Positions 52,649 to 61,624 of a DNA stretch of 64,000 nucleotides are shown here, piece after piece; the stretch's first letter is position 1, and every line of letters starts with the position of its first letter. Source of the stretch: Clostridiales bacterium. Lineage in GTDB: Bacteria > Bacillota > Dethiobacteria > Dethiobacterales > Dethiobacteraceae. The stretch lies in contig JAGXRM010000054.1 of NCBI GenBank assembly GCA_018335855.1, forward strand, positions 1 to 64,000, in the 5' to 3' direction. The notes under the pieces were generated by a model, which was not told the DNA's origin, made no database searches, and saw nothing but the letters and a program-made list of their open reading frames with translations. The position numbers and the translations under genes are program-made.

Positions 52649-53770
52649 TCACCGCCTTTCTGATGAATGCAAGGGTAATTCTACTTCCCTTTCTTTTTCG
52701 CTTAAGACTTCAACAATAACAAGATTAAGCTTTTCCATCAGATTGATGTCATAAGGGGAATCATATATATAACCGTCGCCGCTCTTACATATCCTGATAA
52801 CCGGACGAAGGGGTGCCCCTTTATGATTTTTGACTACTAGCCCCAGATCTCCGTTACTCAGTCGTATGACAGTACCCACTGGATAAGCGGCCAGGTGCCG
52901 AAAGAAGTGCTGGACCATGCTTTCGTCATATAATCCGGCACATACGGAGATATTTTCTATGGCCAAATGCGGAGGCATCGAACTCCTGTAAGGGCGGTCT
53001 GCAGTCAATGCGTCATAAACATCTACAGCCATAACCAGACGTGCTGCAGGGTGAATGTCTTCCCGTGTCAGTTTATAAGGATAACCACTGCCATCACAGC
53101 GCTCATGGTGTTGCAGGACAACTTTAATACTGTCGGCGGAAATACTTGGCTGCTGAGATAAAATTTCGAAACCAAGGGCCGGGTGCCTCTTTATTTCCTC
53201 ATATTCTTCCGGAGTTAAACTGCCGTTTTTATTTAATATTTTATCGTCAATACACACTTTTCCCATATCATGCAGCAGAGCCCCCACTCCCAGTTCTTCC
53301 AAACTGGTCCGGGAATAATCCATCCCTGCGCCAGTCAGCAGGCAAAGAGTGCAGACATTCACAGAGTGAAAGAAAGTATAATCATCCGAGTTTCGTATAT
53401 CCGAAAGATTGATTACGACATCTTTATTGGCTAACACATCCTCGACCATTTTCTCCAGTACTGGTCTGAATCTGTTATCAAGAACGATTTTTCTCTGGCC
53501 TTGTCTGTCGAACCTGTTCGCCATCAACATCCCTTTTAATACTTTCACTGCTTCACGTCGGGTCTCTTCAGTTATAACGTCAGCCACTTCCACATCCTCA
53601 AGCAACGGATCACTGATATAAACAAATAAAATACCGGTACGGCGAAGGTTGTGAATGTAGCGGTATTTCAACTCCACACCGGAATTTAAGTATAACTGTC
53701 CCTCTGCACCCATAACAGGCTTTGCCAGAATCATGCCGGGACGTAATGCATCCACGGAAAATTTTCGCAT
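52649..53770 (-). CDS. HD-GYP domain protein (cyclic-di-GMP phosphodiesterase family)
   Basis: This 373-aa protein has an N-terminal domain of about 110 residues ([28 protein letters not shown]) and an HD-GYP domain with [38 protein letters not shown] and [14 protein letters not shown]. The GYP motif is intact, so c-di-GMP hydrolysis is expected. Only 4 nt separate it from the desulforedoxin gene downstream, so the two are cotranscribed. It might tune pili or motility encoded elsewhere in the window (inference). Confidence 0.92.
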   Translation of the reverse strand: MRKFSVDALRPGMILAKPVMGAEGQLYLNSGVELKYRYIHNLRRTGILFVYISDPLLEDVEVADVITEETRREAVKVLKGMLMANRFDRQGQRKIVLDNRFRPVLEKMVEDVLANKDVVINLSDIRNSDDYTFFHSVNVCTLCLLTGAGMDYSRTSLEELGVGALLHDMGKVCIDDKILNKNGSLTPEEYEEIKRHPALGFEILSQQPSISADSIKVVLQHHERCDGSGYPYKLTREDIHPAARLVMAVDVYDALTADRPYRSSMPPHLAIENISVCAGLYDESMVQHFFRHLAAYPVGTVIRLSNGDLGLVVKNHKGAPLRPVIRICKSGDGYIYDSPYDINLMEKLNLVIVEVLSEKEREVELPLHSSERR

Positions 53771-53851
53771 TAACTTTACCTCTTCCTGGGCATTATTACG
53801 TTGGTTTATTATTCGATAATTAACAACAAATTCCTTTATAAAATAATAAAA

Positions 53852-53871
53852 AAACCCGCCCTAACGGGTTT
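53852..53871 (-). terminator. Terminator of the 52-aa membrane protein gene
   Basis: AAACCCGT and GCGGGTTT pair around TAGG, with TTTT on the minus strand, overlapping the end of the gene. Confidence 0.65.
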
Positions 53872-54028
53872 ATTCTTCTTCTGTCAGAAGAACGCATTCA
53901 TTTTTCTCTTCCGCAATTTCTATTTCTTCCGTGCAATTTTTTTTAATACGACACCGGTATAGCCATATTAGTGGCCAGACAACCAGTTTGGGAATTATAA
54001 ATATGGCAGTAGCCAGATATCTAAACAT
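53870..54028 (-). CDS. 52-aa membrane protein of unknown function
   Basis: Starting at the ATG 4 nt after AGAGGTG, the product is 52 aa: one long hydrophobic stretch (MFRYLATAIFIIPKLVVWPLIWLY), a basic turn RCRIKK and an acidic tail rich in Glu. A longer frame from 54130 lacks a ribosome site. It is divergent from rubredoxin. No family is recognised. Confidence 0.5.
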   Translation of the reverse strand: MFRYLATAIFIIPKLVVWPLIWLYRCRIKKNCTEEIEIAEEKNECVLLTEEE

Positions 54029-54195
54029 TGAGCACCTCTCATAATTAAACAGCGTTAGGTTAATTATATATTTTGTCAGAGTAAAATGAAAGATGAATAT
54101 ATTTTCACAGCACATTTGCAGGAAAGTCATGTGTAAAGCTATAATATATGTGTAGGCATAAAAAGCCTATCCATCTCTCAAGAGGAGGTCATGTA

Positions 54196-54354
54196 ATGGA
54201 AAAATGGGTCTGCACAGTATGCGGTTATGTTTACAACCCGGAGGAGGGGGATCCTGATAACGGGGTCTCTCCCGGTACAGCTTTCGAGGACCTGCCTGAG
54301 GATTGGGTCTGCCCTGATTGCGGAGCAGATAAAGACATGTTTGAAAAAGAATAG
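54196..54354 (+). CDS. Rubredoxin
   Basis: This 52-aa protein is a standard rubredoxin: [19 protein letters not shown] and [20 protein letters not shown] with two CxxC pairs binding one iron. It carries electrons to rubrerythrin, superoxide reductase or rubredoxin-oxygen oxidoreductase in anaerobes. The ATG at 54196 has GAGGAGGT 7 nt upstream; a longer frame from 54148 is not supported. The FAD enzyme of the CODH operon resembles rubredoxin reductases. Confidence 0.97.
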   Translation: MEKWVCTVCGYVYNPEEGDPDNGVSPGTAFEDLPEDWVCPDCGADKDMFEKE

Positions 54355-54355
54355 T

Positions 54356-54389
54356 AAAAAAAGACGCTTCAGAGAAGCGTCTTTTTTTT
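54356..54389. terminator. Bidirectional terminator after rubredoxin
   Basis: AAAAAAAGACGCTTC and GAAGCGTCTTTTTTTT pair around AGA; strong in both directions. Confidence 0.9.
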
Positions 54390-54499
54390 GCTTCTGCAAT
54401 AATTGCTTCCACTGTTTGATCAATCAGAGAGCCCGGCAAACTGCCAATACCCATCTGTTTCCGTTCTGCCAGGAACAGTTCGTAAATGTTTTTGTCCAC
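54390..54499 (-). other. Possible 3'-truncated gene remnant
   Basis: In the 244-base gap after rubredoxin a GTG opens a frame of about 37 sensible codons (MDKNIYELFLAERKQMG ... TVEAIIAEAKK) that then runs without a stop through the terminator and into the rubredoxin antisense strand. No ribosome site is seen. It may be the start of a gene cut off by deletion, or chance. Confidence 0.2.
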
Positions 54500-54598
54500 A
54501 GGAGCCGGCGGTGTAATCTTATTCTTAATGCATTATAATCTGTGAAAGTAGCGATTGCAAGCACAATTTATGAAAAAGGCTTTCACATTATGAAATTA

Positions 54599-56371
54599 TT
54601 ATTTGATATAGACAGGTAATTCTATGACAACCTTCGTTCCTCTACCTTCTTCACTTTCTAGTTTCAGACTACCACGATGTGCCTCCACAATATGCTTAAC
54701 AATGGCCAGCCCCAACCCTGTTCCGCCAAGACGGCGTGAGCGGGCCGTATCTACCCGGTAAAAGCGCTCAAAAATCCTCTCCATGGCGTCCCGGGGAATA
54801 CCAATGCCGTTATCTTTAATAACAACCTGAACGTTGTCATTCACCTTTTGGGCTCGCAAAGCTATGGTACCACCTACATGTGTATATTTAATTGCGTTAT
54901 CCATTAAATTATAAATAGCCTGGAGCAAGAGTCCATAATCACCGGATACAGGGGGCAACTCCGCATCTACATGGATGTTCAACTTGTAACCGGATAAACG
55001 TTGGGAGAGCCGCTCCATCACGTCCTTAGTAAGCTCGTTCATATCAACAGGCACTAAAGTAATACTTGTTTTGTCACTTTCAATTTTAGAAAGCTTAAGC
55101 ACATCTTCTATCAGATTACTTAATCGCTCCGCTTCTTTATGAATAATCTTAGCAAAACGAAATGCTGATTCCGGTTCACTATATGCACCGTCCAGAAGTG
55201 TTTCCGCGAATCCACGGATTGCAGTTAAGGGTGTGCGCATTTCATGGGAAACATTAGCCGCGAAATCAACTCTCATTTCTTCCAATTTGCGTAAACGGGT
55301 AATCTCATGGAATACGGCCAGTACACCGGTCATTTCCTCTTTTTGCGCAACAGGTACCAAGCTGACGCTTAGGACTTTCTTTTCAGGAAAGAATGTAATG
55401 ATTTCATGTTCAAGAACAACTTTTTCCCTGCTAACAGAACGAATTTTTTCGTGTAGCTGCGTGTTACGGACAATTTCCAGGTCACGACGTCCGAACCATT
55501 CCTTATCATCGAGACTTAGCATTTTTCTTGCCATAGGATTGACCATCACGGCTCTCCCATCATGATCAAAAACAATCACACCGTCTACCATTGTGGACAA
55601 GATTGCTTCCAACTGGTCGCGGTTGGCCATAACTTCTCTGACCTGTTCCTGCAGTGACTCCGCCATGTGATTAATAGAATTCGCCAAATCGCCAAGTTCA
55701 TCCTGATTTTGCAGATAAATCCGGCTGGTTAACTCACCGCCGGATATCCGTTCCGCCACTTCAGACATTTGCTCGAGAGGACTTGTCAGTCCGGATGATA
55801 ACTTAAAGCTTACAGCCAATGCCAGTCCCAGTACAGAAAGAAGCCCGGCTAACAGTGCATATTGAATTCTGCGGAGCACTAGATTTAAGGATGAAAGCGG
55901 CTGTGCCAAACGCAAGTAACCGATTCCCTGACCTTCATCATCCAGGAAAACAGCAACATAGAGCATATCCTGATTCACTGAATCTGAAAAACGAATGGCC
56001 GTGCCAACGCCACTTTCCCTGGCCTTTCTGACTTCCGGTCGATTAAAATGATTGTCCATTAGATCTCTGTCCTGAGCGGAGTCCCCCCAGACCAATCCGT
56101 CAGGGCCAATAAGAGTAATTCTGGTTTCGTTGTCTTTACCAAGATCATCTATAACACGGTTAATATCTGTAAAACGTGACCCAGCAGGGCCTTCCTGTAT
56201 CATTGGTATAAGCATCCTCCCAATGACCCGGGCTTCCTGTGTCATACGTTGTTGCAGCGTATCAAGATACAAAGCCCGGACAAACAAGGTGAATCCTGTC
56301 CCGATAATCAGAATCGTGAACAAAATTAATATGGCATAGGTTGCAAAAAGCTTATGCCGGATGCTTTTCAT
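54599..56371 (-). CDS. phoR: Phosphate-type sensor histidine kinase (PhoR/ResE-like)
   Basis: This 590-aa membrane kinase has an N-terminal span (about 8-30), an extracytoplasmic sensor (about 31-165), a second span, HAMP (SSGLTSPLEQMSEVAERISGGEL), PAS (LEAILSTMVDGVIVFDHDGRAVMVN), the phospho-acceptor His in FAANVSHEMRTPLTAIRGF and an ATPase with NLMDNAIKYT and DNGIGIP. The ATG at 56371 shares TGATG with the phoB stop and has AGGAG 8 nt upstream. It ends the pst-pho operon. Confidence 0.93.
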   Translation of the reverse strand: MKSIRHKLFATYAILILFTILIIGTGFTLFVRALYLDTLQQRMTQEARVIGRMLIPMIQEGPAGSRFTDINRVIDDLGKDNETRITLIGPDGLVWGDSAQDRDLMDNHFNRPEVRKARESGVGTAIRFSDSVNQDMLYVAVFLDDEGQGIGYLRLAQPLSSLNLVLRRIQYALLAGLLSVLGLALAVSFKLSSGLTSPLEQMSEVAERISGGELTSRIYLQNQDELGDLANSINHMAESLQEQVREVMANRDQLEAILSTMVDGVIVFDHDGRAVMVNPMARKMLSLDDKEWFGRRDLEIVRNTQLHEKIRSVSREKVVLEHEIITFFPEKKVLSVSLVPVAQKEEMTGVLAVFHEITRLRKLEEMRVDFAANVSHEMRTPLTAIRGFAETLLDGAYSEPESAFRFAKIIHKEAERLSNLIEDVLKLSKIESDKTSITLVPVDMNELTKDVMERLSQRLSGYKLNIHVDAELPPVSGDYGLLLQAIYNLMDNAIKYTHVGGTIALRAQKVNDNVQVVIKDNGIGIPRDAMERIFERFYRVDTARSRRLGGTGLGLAIVKHIVEAHRGSLKLESEEGRGTKVVIELPVYIK

Positions 56372-57075
56372 CAAACCTGCTCCTTAAATTTATAGCCCAC
56401 ACCCCTAACAGTCAGCAGGTATGCAGGGTTGTTGGCGTCATCCTCAATTTTTTGGCGCAGATAGCGGATATGAACATCTACTGTGCGTGTATCGGCAGGA
56501 TAATCGTATCCCCAGACCTTATTTAAAATTTCTTCCCGCCTGTAAACGCGACCAGGGCTTGCAGCCAATAGGAAAAGCAACTCAAATTCTTTGGGCGGCA
56601 GCTCCAGAGACTTATTATTTTTTTTAATAACATACCGTTCTGCATCCAGGTATATCTCGCCCTGTTTAATGATTTTACCGCCTTCCTTTGGCACAGCATC
56701 TTTGGCCTGATGTGCACGCAAATGTGCCTTTATCCGTGCAGCTAGTTCCCGGGGAGAAAACGGTTTTGTCACATAGTCATTGGCGCCCAGTTCCAAGCCA
56801 AGAATCTTGTCCACTTCCTCCCCGCGGGCAGTCAGCATGATTACAGGTAAGGCTGCAATCTCAGCATTACGTCGGATCTGCCTGCAAACTTCCAGCCCGT
56901 CCATGCCGGGCAACATCCAATCCAAGACAACAAGATCAGGCTTAAGCGTTACTATTTTATCCAACGCCTCCTGTCCGTCCACAGCTGTTTCCACCTGAAA
57001 GCCTTCTTTTACTAATGTAAAAGATATCAGTTCCAGAATTGTTTCTTCGTCGTCTACAATCAGTATCAGCGGCAA
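56371..57075 (-). CDS. phoB: PhoB/PhoP-type response regulator
   Basis: This ~234-aa OmpR-family regulator has a receiver with the DDEE acidic pair, phospho-Asp in LVVLDWMLPGMDG, VIMLTARGEE and DYVTKPFSPRELAARI, then a winged-helix DNA-binding domain (LELPPKEFELLFLLAAS, VWGYDYPADTRTVDVHIRYLRQKI). The TTG at 57075 is favoured, 6 nt after GAGGTG. It should bind the Pho box upstream of pstS. Confidence 0.94.
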   Translation of the reverse strand: MPLILIVDDEETILELISFTLVKEGFQVETAVDGQEALDKIVTLKPDLVVLDWMLPGMDGLEVCRQIRRNAEIAALPVIMLTARGEEVDKILGLELGANDYVTKPFSPRELAARIKAHLRAHQAKDAVPKEGGKIIKQGEIYLDAERYVIKKNNKSLELPPKEFELLFLLAASPGRVYRREEILNKVWGYDYPADTRTVDVHIRYLRQKIEDDANNPAYLLTVRGVGYKFKEQV

Positions 57076-57152
57076 GCAGACCACCTCACTTTTATACTGC
57101 TATTGTACATACTATTACATTCGCAAACAATAGTTATATCTTCTGTCTGGCT

Positions 57153-57812
57153 TTAGTCATTCAAGTCAACACGTTTACCGCTGACCAGATAAATTACATT
57201 TTCGCTGATGTTTGTAGCATGGTCGGCAATCCGTTCGAGGGAACGGCTGACAAAAAGTAAATGAGTGGCCTGACTTATGGTGCGGGGATTCTCCATCATT
57301 AAAACCAACAGTTCACGGAAAACCTGTTTGTGCAATTGATCCACATCATCGTCAGCACGACCCACCGCTCTTGCTAACTCTTCATTTTCCGTAACATAGG
57401 CGTCTAACGAATCCTTTACCATCTTCTGCACCAACATGGCCATTCGCGGCAAGTCAATTAACGGTTTTATCAGTGGAGTCGTGCCAATACGTTTAGTCAC
57501 TTTGGCGATATCCACGGAGTAATCGCCCATTCTTTCCAAGTCGGTAATAATTTTAAATGCAGAAGCAATTTTGCGGAGGTCCTTTGCCATGGGCTGTTGG
57601 GTAGCAATGAGGCGCATACAGGTTTCTTCAATCTCTGACTCCATCCTGTCAATGGTTTCTTCAACATCAAAAACAGTCTGAGCCAGTTGCAGATCCTGCC
57701 TGGCCAGTGAGTCCACAGACATGGCTATATTCTCCTCAACCAAGCTACCCATTTTTAATATATCTTTCTGCAGTTCATCCAGTGACTTATGAAATTCGCT
57801 GCGCTGTATCAT
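57153..57812 (-). CDS. phoU: Phosphate signalling protein PhoU
   Basis: This 219-aa protein is built of two three-helix PhoU repeats with the metal-binding patterns RKIASAFKIITDLERMGDYSVDIA and FVSRSLERIADHATNISENV. PhoU links the Pst transporter to the sensor kinase and lowers signalling when phosphate is plentiful. AAAGGGGAGT precedes the ATG. It lies 16 nt after pstB, the standard order. Confidence 0.97.
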   Translation of the reverse strand: MIQRSEFHKSLDELQKDILKMGSLVEENIAMSVDSLARQDLQLAQTVFDVEETIDRMESEIEETCMRLIATQQPMAKDLRKIASAFKIITDLERMGDYSVDIAKVTKRIGTTPLIKPLIDLPRMAMLVQKMVKDSLDAYVTENEELARAVGRADDDVDQLHKQVFRELLVLMMENPRTISQATHLLFVSRSLERIADHATNISENVIYLVSGKRVDLND

Positions 57813-57828
57813 TTCTTACACTCCCCTT

Positions 57829-58599
57829 TTATCCGAATTTTCCAGTGATATAATCTTCTGTCCGCTGATCCTGCGGCCTGGTAAAAAGAAGTTCCGTTCC
57901 GCCGATTTCAATGATTTCTCCGTTAAGAAAAAAGGCGGTTGTGTCAGATACACGGGCTGCCTGCTGCATATTGTGAGTGACAATGACAATGGTAAATTTC
58001 TTTTTTAAGGCTCTAATCAGGTCCTCAATCTTTTGTGTGGCAATGGGATCCAACGCCGACGTCGGTTCATCCATGAGTACCACGTCTGGTTCCACCGCCA
58101 ATACCCGAGCAATGCAAAGCCTTTGCTGCTGGCCGCCGGAAAGGCGCAGTGCAGAACGGTTTAAGTCGTCCTTAACTTCATCCCAGAGCGCCGCTTCCCG
58201 CAAGCTTTTCTCAACGATAATATCCAGTGACTTCCGGTCTTTTGTTCCGTGAATCCGTGGCCCGTACGCCACATTTTCATAAATGGTTTTTGGGAATGGG
58301 TTAGGTTTTTGAAAAACCATGCCTACCTTTTTGCGAAGAGCTACCACATCACAATTTTTATCGTAGATATCTTCCCCGTATATGGTAATCTTGCCTTCTA
58401 TCCGCGCGCTGTCAATCAAATCATTAAGACGGTTTAACGTGCGCAGAAATGTGGATTTACCACATCCTGACGGGCCAATCAGAGCTGTTACTTTATTCTT
58501 TTCTATCTCCATATTAACGCCTTTAAGTGCCTGAAACTTTCCATAATACAAATCTAAGTCGTGTACGTGTATTTCGATTTGCTCATCTTTATTATGCAT
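57829..58599 (-). CDS. pstB: Phosphate ABC transporter ATP-binding protein
   Basis: This 256-aa ABC ATPase has Walker [23 protein letters not shown]-loop [24 protein letters not shown], signature [16 protein letters not shown] and Walker [14 protein letters not shown], with the PstB-specific NPFP and YGPRIHG elements. It energises PstAC. GGAGGAT precedes the ATG. Confidence 0.98.
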   Translation of the reverse strand: MHNKDEQIEIHVHDLDLYYGKFQALKGVNMEIEKNKVTALIGPSGCGKSTFLRTLNRLNDLIDSARIEGKITIYGEDIYDKNCDVVALRKKVGMVFQKPNPFPKTIYENVAYGPRIHGTKDRKSLDIIVEKSLREAALWDEVKDDLNRSALRLSGGQQQRLCIARVLAVEPDVVLMDEPTSALDPIATQKIEDLIRALKKKFTIVIVTHNMQQAARVSDTTAFFLNGEIIEIGGTELLFTRPQDQRTEDYITGKFG

Positions 58600-58608
58600 G
58601 ATATCCTC

Positions 58609-59523
58609 CTACCCACGCAGTTTTTTACGATAATGTATGCGCAGTACTATTGCTGTCATGTTCATGGCTACAACTAAAGCGATGAGCACCAAAGCGGTGC
58701 CGTACGCCAGCGGCCTGACTTTATCGATGGAATGATGCTGCGTCGACATAATAAACAAGTGATACGGCAAAGCCATAAATTTCGATGAAAGCGAACCTGG
58801 CAACCTTGGCAGATAAAAGGCGGCACCGGTAAACAAAATTGGAGCTGTTTCTCCTGCGGCCCGGGAAACTCCAAGAATCATGCCGGTAATAATACCGGGA
58901 ATGGCAGACGGGATCACATTGGTACGGATAGATTGCCAGCGAGTGGCACCTAATGCCAATGCCCCTTCCCTGTATGATTCCGGCACTGCTTTTAACGCTT
59001 CTTCCGATGCAGTAATCGTCACCGGTAACGTCAACAGACCCAGGGTAAGGCCAGCAGATAAAATCGAGGAACCAAGCGCCAACGCCCGCACAAACAATGC
59101 TACGCCAAACATACCGTATACAATAGACGGAACACCAGCTAAGTTACGGATGGAGAGACGGATTGCTCTGGTGAATAAATTTTGACGGGCATATTCGTTT
59201 AGATATATGGCGGCAAACACTCCTACCGGAACAGAAGCCAGTGCCGTAATCATGGTCACGTAGATTGTCCCCAGGATGGCCGGTAAGATTCCACCTTCTG
59301 TCATCCCTTTTCTGGGCATGGCAGTGAGGAACTCCCAACTTACAGCGCCAATGCCCTTACTGACAATATCATACATTAAATAGGCTATGGCCAGAATTAC
59401 TATGACCATTGTCAGGCGTAGCAACATGAAAGCTATTTGTTGCGTTCCAAAGACTCTATTCTTTCTTCCTTGTTTCGTTGTGATTATCTGTGGTACAGCA
59501 GGCCTATTTGTAGCACGAGTCAT
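58609..59523 (-). CDS. pstA: Phosphate ABC transporter permease PstA
   Basis: This 304-aa permease has six spans and the inner-membrane-component loop EALKAVPESYREGALALGATRWQSIRTNVIPSAIPGIITG that contacts PstB. The region NLAGVPSIVYGMFGVALFV is typical of PstA. Its ATG overlaps the pstC stop by 4 nt (ATGA); GAGGTGA lies in the end of pstC. Confidence 0.96.
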   Translation of the reverse strand: MTRATNRPAVPQIITTKQGRKNRVFGTQQIAFMLLRLTMVIVILAIAYLMYDIVSKGIGAVSWEFLTAMPRKGMTEGGILPAILGTIYVTMITALASVPVGVFAAIYLNEYARQNLFTRAIRLSIRNLAGVPSIVYGMFGVALFVRALALGSSILSAGLTLGLLTLPVTITASEEALKAVPESYREGALALGATRWQSIRTNVIPSAIPGIITGMILGVSRAAGETAPILFTGAAFYLPRLPGSLSSKFMALPYHLFIMSTQHHSIDKVRPLAYGTALVLIALVVAMNMTAIVLRIHYRKKLRG

Positions 59524-60401
59524 CGTTTCTTCACCTCACTTGCCCGGTGGAGAAAGATATCTGCCAGCAAACTGACTGCAAACGTCATAACAAACAGTAC
59601 CAAGCCAATGGCGAATAATGCATAATAATGGGTAGTATTATAAGGAACCTCCCCAAGTTCTATGGCAATGGTCGCTGTCATTGTTCTCACGGAGCTAAAA
59701 TAGCCGGTTGGAAATTTTAACGCATTTCCTGTGGCCATAATTACTGTCATCGTTTCACCGATGGCCCTTCCTACGCCTAGCATAACAGCCGCAGTAACAC
59801 CAGAGCCGGCAGCGGGCAGTAAAACATGCCTTAGTGTCTGATAACGGTTTGCACCCAAAGCCAGTGAGGCCTCCTTAAACTCCCGGGGAACTGCGGTGAG
59901 TGCGTCTTCAGCAATACTTATAATGGTGGGCAAGGACATCAGGGCCAAAAGAATGGAACCGTTAAGCGCATTAAGCCCATTTGGCAAATTAAATATCCTG
60001 GCCAGAATCGGGCTTAAGACAACAATACCGAAAAATCCCAAAACTACTGATGGTACCGCAGCTAATACTTCAACAACCGGTTTAATAATTTCTCTCTCCA
60101 CCGGGGAGGCCACTTCCGCAAGGTATGCCGCACAACCCACTCCCAAAGGTACAGCAATGACCATGGCGCCCACGGTAACCATCAGCGTACCGACAATTAG
60201 TGTTCGAATGCCATACAATGATTCTGAAAAACCGGACGGCCGCCACTCTATGCCGATTAAGAAACGGAAAAAGCCCACATCCTGCCAGGCAAAAAAGCTG
60301 TTAGACAGGAGCAGGCAAAAGACGCCGATTGAAATGAAGATAACCAGTGCCCCGTTTAACGTAAAAAACCAGGCAATGGCAGTTTCTCTTTTTTTATTCA
60401 T
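59520..60401 (-). CDS. pstC: Phosphate ABC transporter permease PstC
   Basis: This 293-aa partner permease has six spans and the loop DALTAVPREFKEASLALGANRYQTLRHVLLPAAGSGVTAA, plus EVLAAVPSVVLGFFGIVVL and GVGRAIGETMTVIMATGNA. GGAGGT precedes the ATG. It follows pstS after a 90-nt spacer that contains a hairpin. Confidence 0.96.
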   Translation of the reverse strand: MNKKRETAIAWFFTLNGALVIFISIGVFCLLLSNSFFAWQDVGFFRFLIGIEWRPSGFSESLYGIRTLIVGTLMVTVGAMVIAVPLGVGCAAYLAEVASPVEREIIKPVVEVLAAVPSVVLGFFGIVVLSPILARIFNLPNGLNALNGSILLALMSLPTIISIAEDALTAVPREFKEASLALGANRYQTLRHVLLPAAGSGVTAAVMLGVGRAIGETMTVIMATGNALKFPTGYFSSVRTMTATIAIELGEVPYNTTHYYALFAIGLVLFVMTFAVSLLADIFLHRASEVKKR

Positions 60402-60438
60402 ACTCTACCTCCGTTTCCTATGATTCCCCCTGAAGGGG

Positions 60439-60460
60439 CGGGAGCCGAATTCGGCTCCCG
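60439..60460 (-). terminator. Hairpin between pstS and pstC
   Basis: CGGGAGCCGAA and its complement form a 22-bp perfect palindrome without a T-run. It likely stabilises the pstS RNA or gives partial termination, so the binding protein is made in excess. Confidence 0.65.
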
Positions 60461-60491
60461 TATAGGAAGGAATTGCTGACGAAATATTTTG

Positions 60492-61448
60492 CTACTTGAT
60501 ATATTTATTGTTTTCTTGCATGAATCCAGATGTAACCGGTAAAAACCCTTCAGCCTCCACCAGTGCCTGACCTTCAGCACTCAGTTCAAAATCAACAAAC
60601 TGACGCAACGCACCGGTGGGAACTCCGTTGAAATACTGGTACAGCGGCCGAGTCAGTACATATTCGCCGCCTTTTACTTTAGCGGTATCCAAGGGGGTGA
60701 CAAAGGGACCGGCTTCGGTTTCAGCAACGGACAGAGCGGAAATCCCGGATGCACCCTGCAGATAACCAATGGCCACATACCCAATGCCTGTGGTGTCTGC
60801 ACGGACACCTTCCACTATCTGCGAGTTGCCGTTCATGTTTTGCATAGCTTGGGAATAGTCGCCACGGACAACCCGTTCCATGAAGAATACATAGGTGCCG
60901 GAGTTGCTCTGTCTGCCATACATGGAAATGGGCTTATTTTCGCCTCCTACTTCACTCCAGTTGGTAATTTCACCGGCAAATATTTTACCGATCTGCTCAA
61001 CACTCAGTTCAGTAACAGGGTTATCTTCATGAACAATTACGGCTAAACCATCCATGCTGAATACCACAGGAACAGGTTCCACGCCGTTGGCTCTGGCTTG
61101 CGCAATCTCTCCATCCTTCATAGGACGGGATGAATTGGCAATATCCGTTTGCTTGTTAATCAGTGCAGCGATACCGGTACCGGAACCGCCGCCGGTAACG
61201 GAAAACTCAGCTACATCATTCACGTTTGCAAACGCTTCCACCATAGCTTGTACAAGGTTTACTTCACTGTCAGAACCTTTGATTTCAAAAAACCCGGAAA
61301 GATCTTCAACCGGTTCCTCCTGTTCACCGTTTTCTGCAGGCGGTGTCGGTGCAGGTGTGCTGGAACTGCCGCATCCTGCAAGCAACCCCATAAGTAACAG
61401 TGACACAACCAGAATTGCTATAACCCCCGTACGATGTAATCTCATCAT
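60492..61448 (-). CDS. pstS: Phosphate-binding lipoprotein PstS
   Basis: This 318-aa solute-binding protein has a lipoprotein signal (LLMGLLAGCGSS, lipid Cys near residue 26), an Ala/Pro/Glu-rich linker and phosphate-binding motifs: IKGSDSEVNLVQAMVEAF, VTGGGSGTGIAALINKQTDIANSSRPM, and GRQSNSGTYVFFMERV. It captures phosphate outside the membrane. AGGAGGAG precedes the ATG. It is the first gene of the pst-pho operon behind the Pho box. Confidence 0.97.
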   Translation of the reverse strand: MMRLHRTGVIAILVVSLLLMGLLAGCGSSSTPAPTPPAENGEQEEPVEDLSGFFEIKGSDSEVNLVQAMVEAFANVNDVAEFSVTGGGSGTGIAALINKQTDIANSSRPMKDGEIAQARANGVEPVPVVFSMDGLAVIVHEDNPVTELSVEQIGKIFAGEITNWSEVGGENKPISMYGRQSNSGTYVFFMERVVRGDYSQAMQNMNGNSQIVEGVRADTTGIGYVAIGYLQGASGISALSVAETEAGPFVTPLDTAKVKGGEYVLTRPLYQYFNGVPTGALRQFVDFELSAEGQALVEAEGFLPVTSGFMQENNKYIK

Positions 61449-61493
61449 TTTCTCTGCTCTCCTCCTGTAAAGGAAATTTTTTAACTCGCATTC

Positions 61494-61547
61494 ATTATAT
61501 CAACCCCGTGTTAACAGCAAACCTTCTTTATGTTAAAAGTACGTTAA
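61494..61547 (-). promoter_or_regulatory. Pho box and -10 of the pst-pho operon
   Basis: On the minus strand TTAACG, TTAACA, AAGGTT and TTAACA follow one another at exact 11-bp steps (plus-strand positions 61542, 61531, 61520, 61509), the PhoP-type direct-repeat array. A TATAAT follows at 61494-61499. No good -35 is present, as expected for an activated promoter. Confidence 0.9.
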
Positions 61548-61624
61548 CTTTCATCAGATTTCCATTGACGAGGATTTATCAAGGTCCTTGTGGAATATAA
61601 GAAAAAAATCCATAGGAGGAAACT

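Noticed and set aside
54167-54354. Minus-strand frame across rubredoxin as part of a 110-aa protein
   Set aside because: It reads through a strong terminator and the antisense strand of rubredoxin; only its first ~37 codons look sensible and are listed separately.
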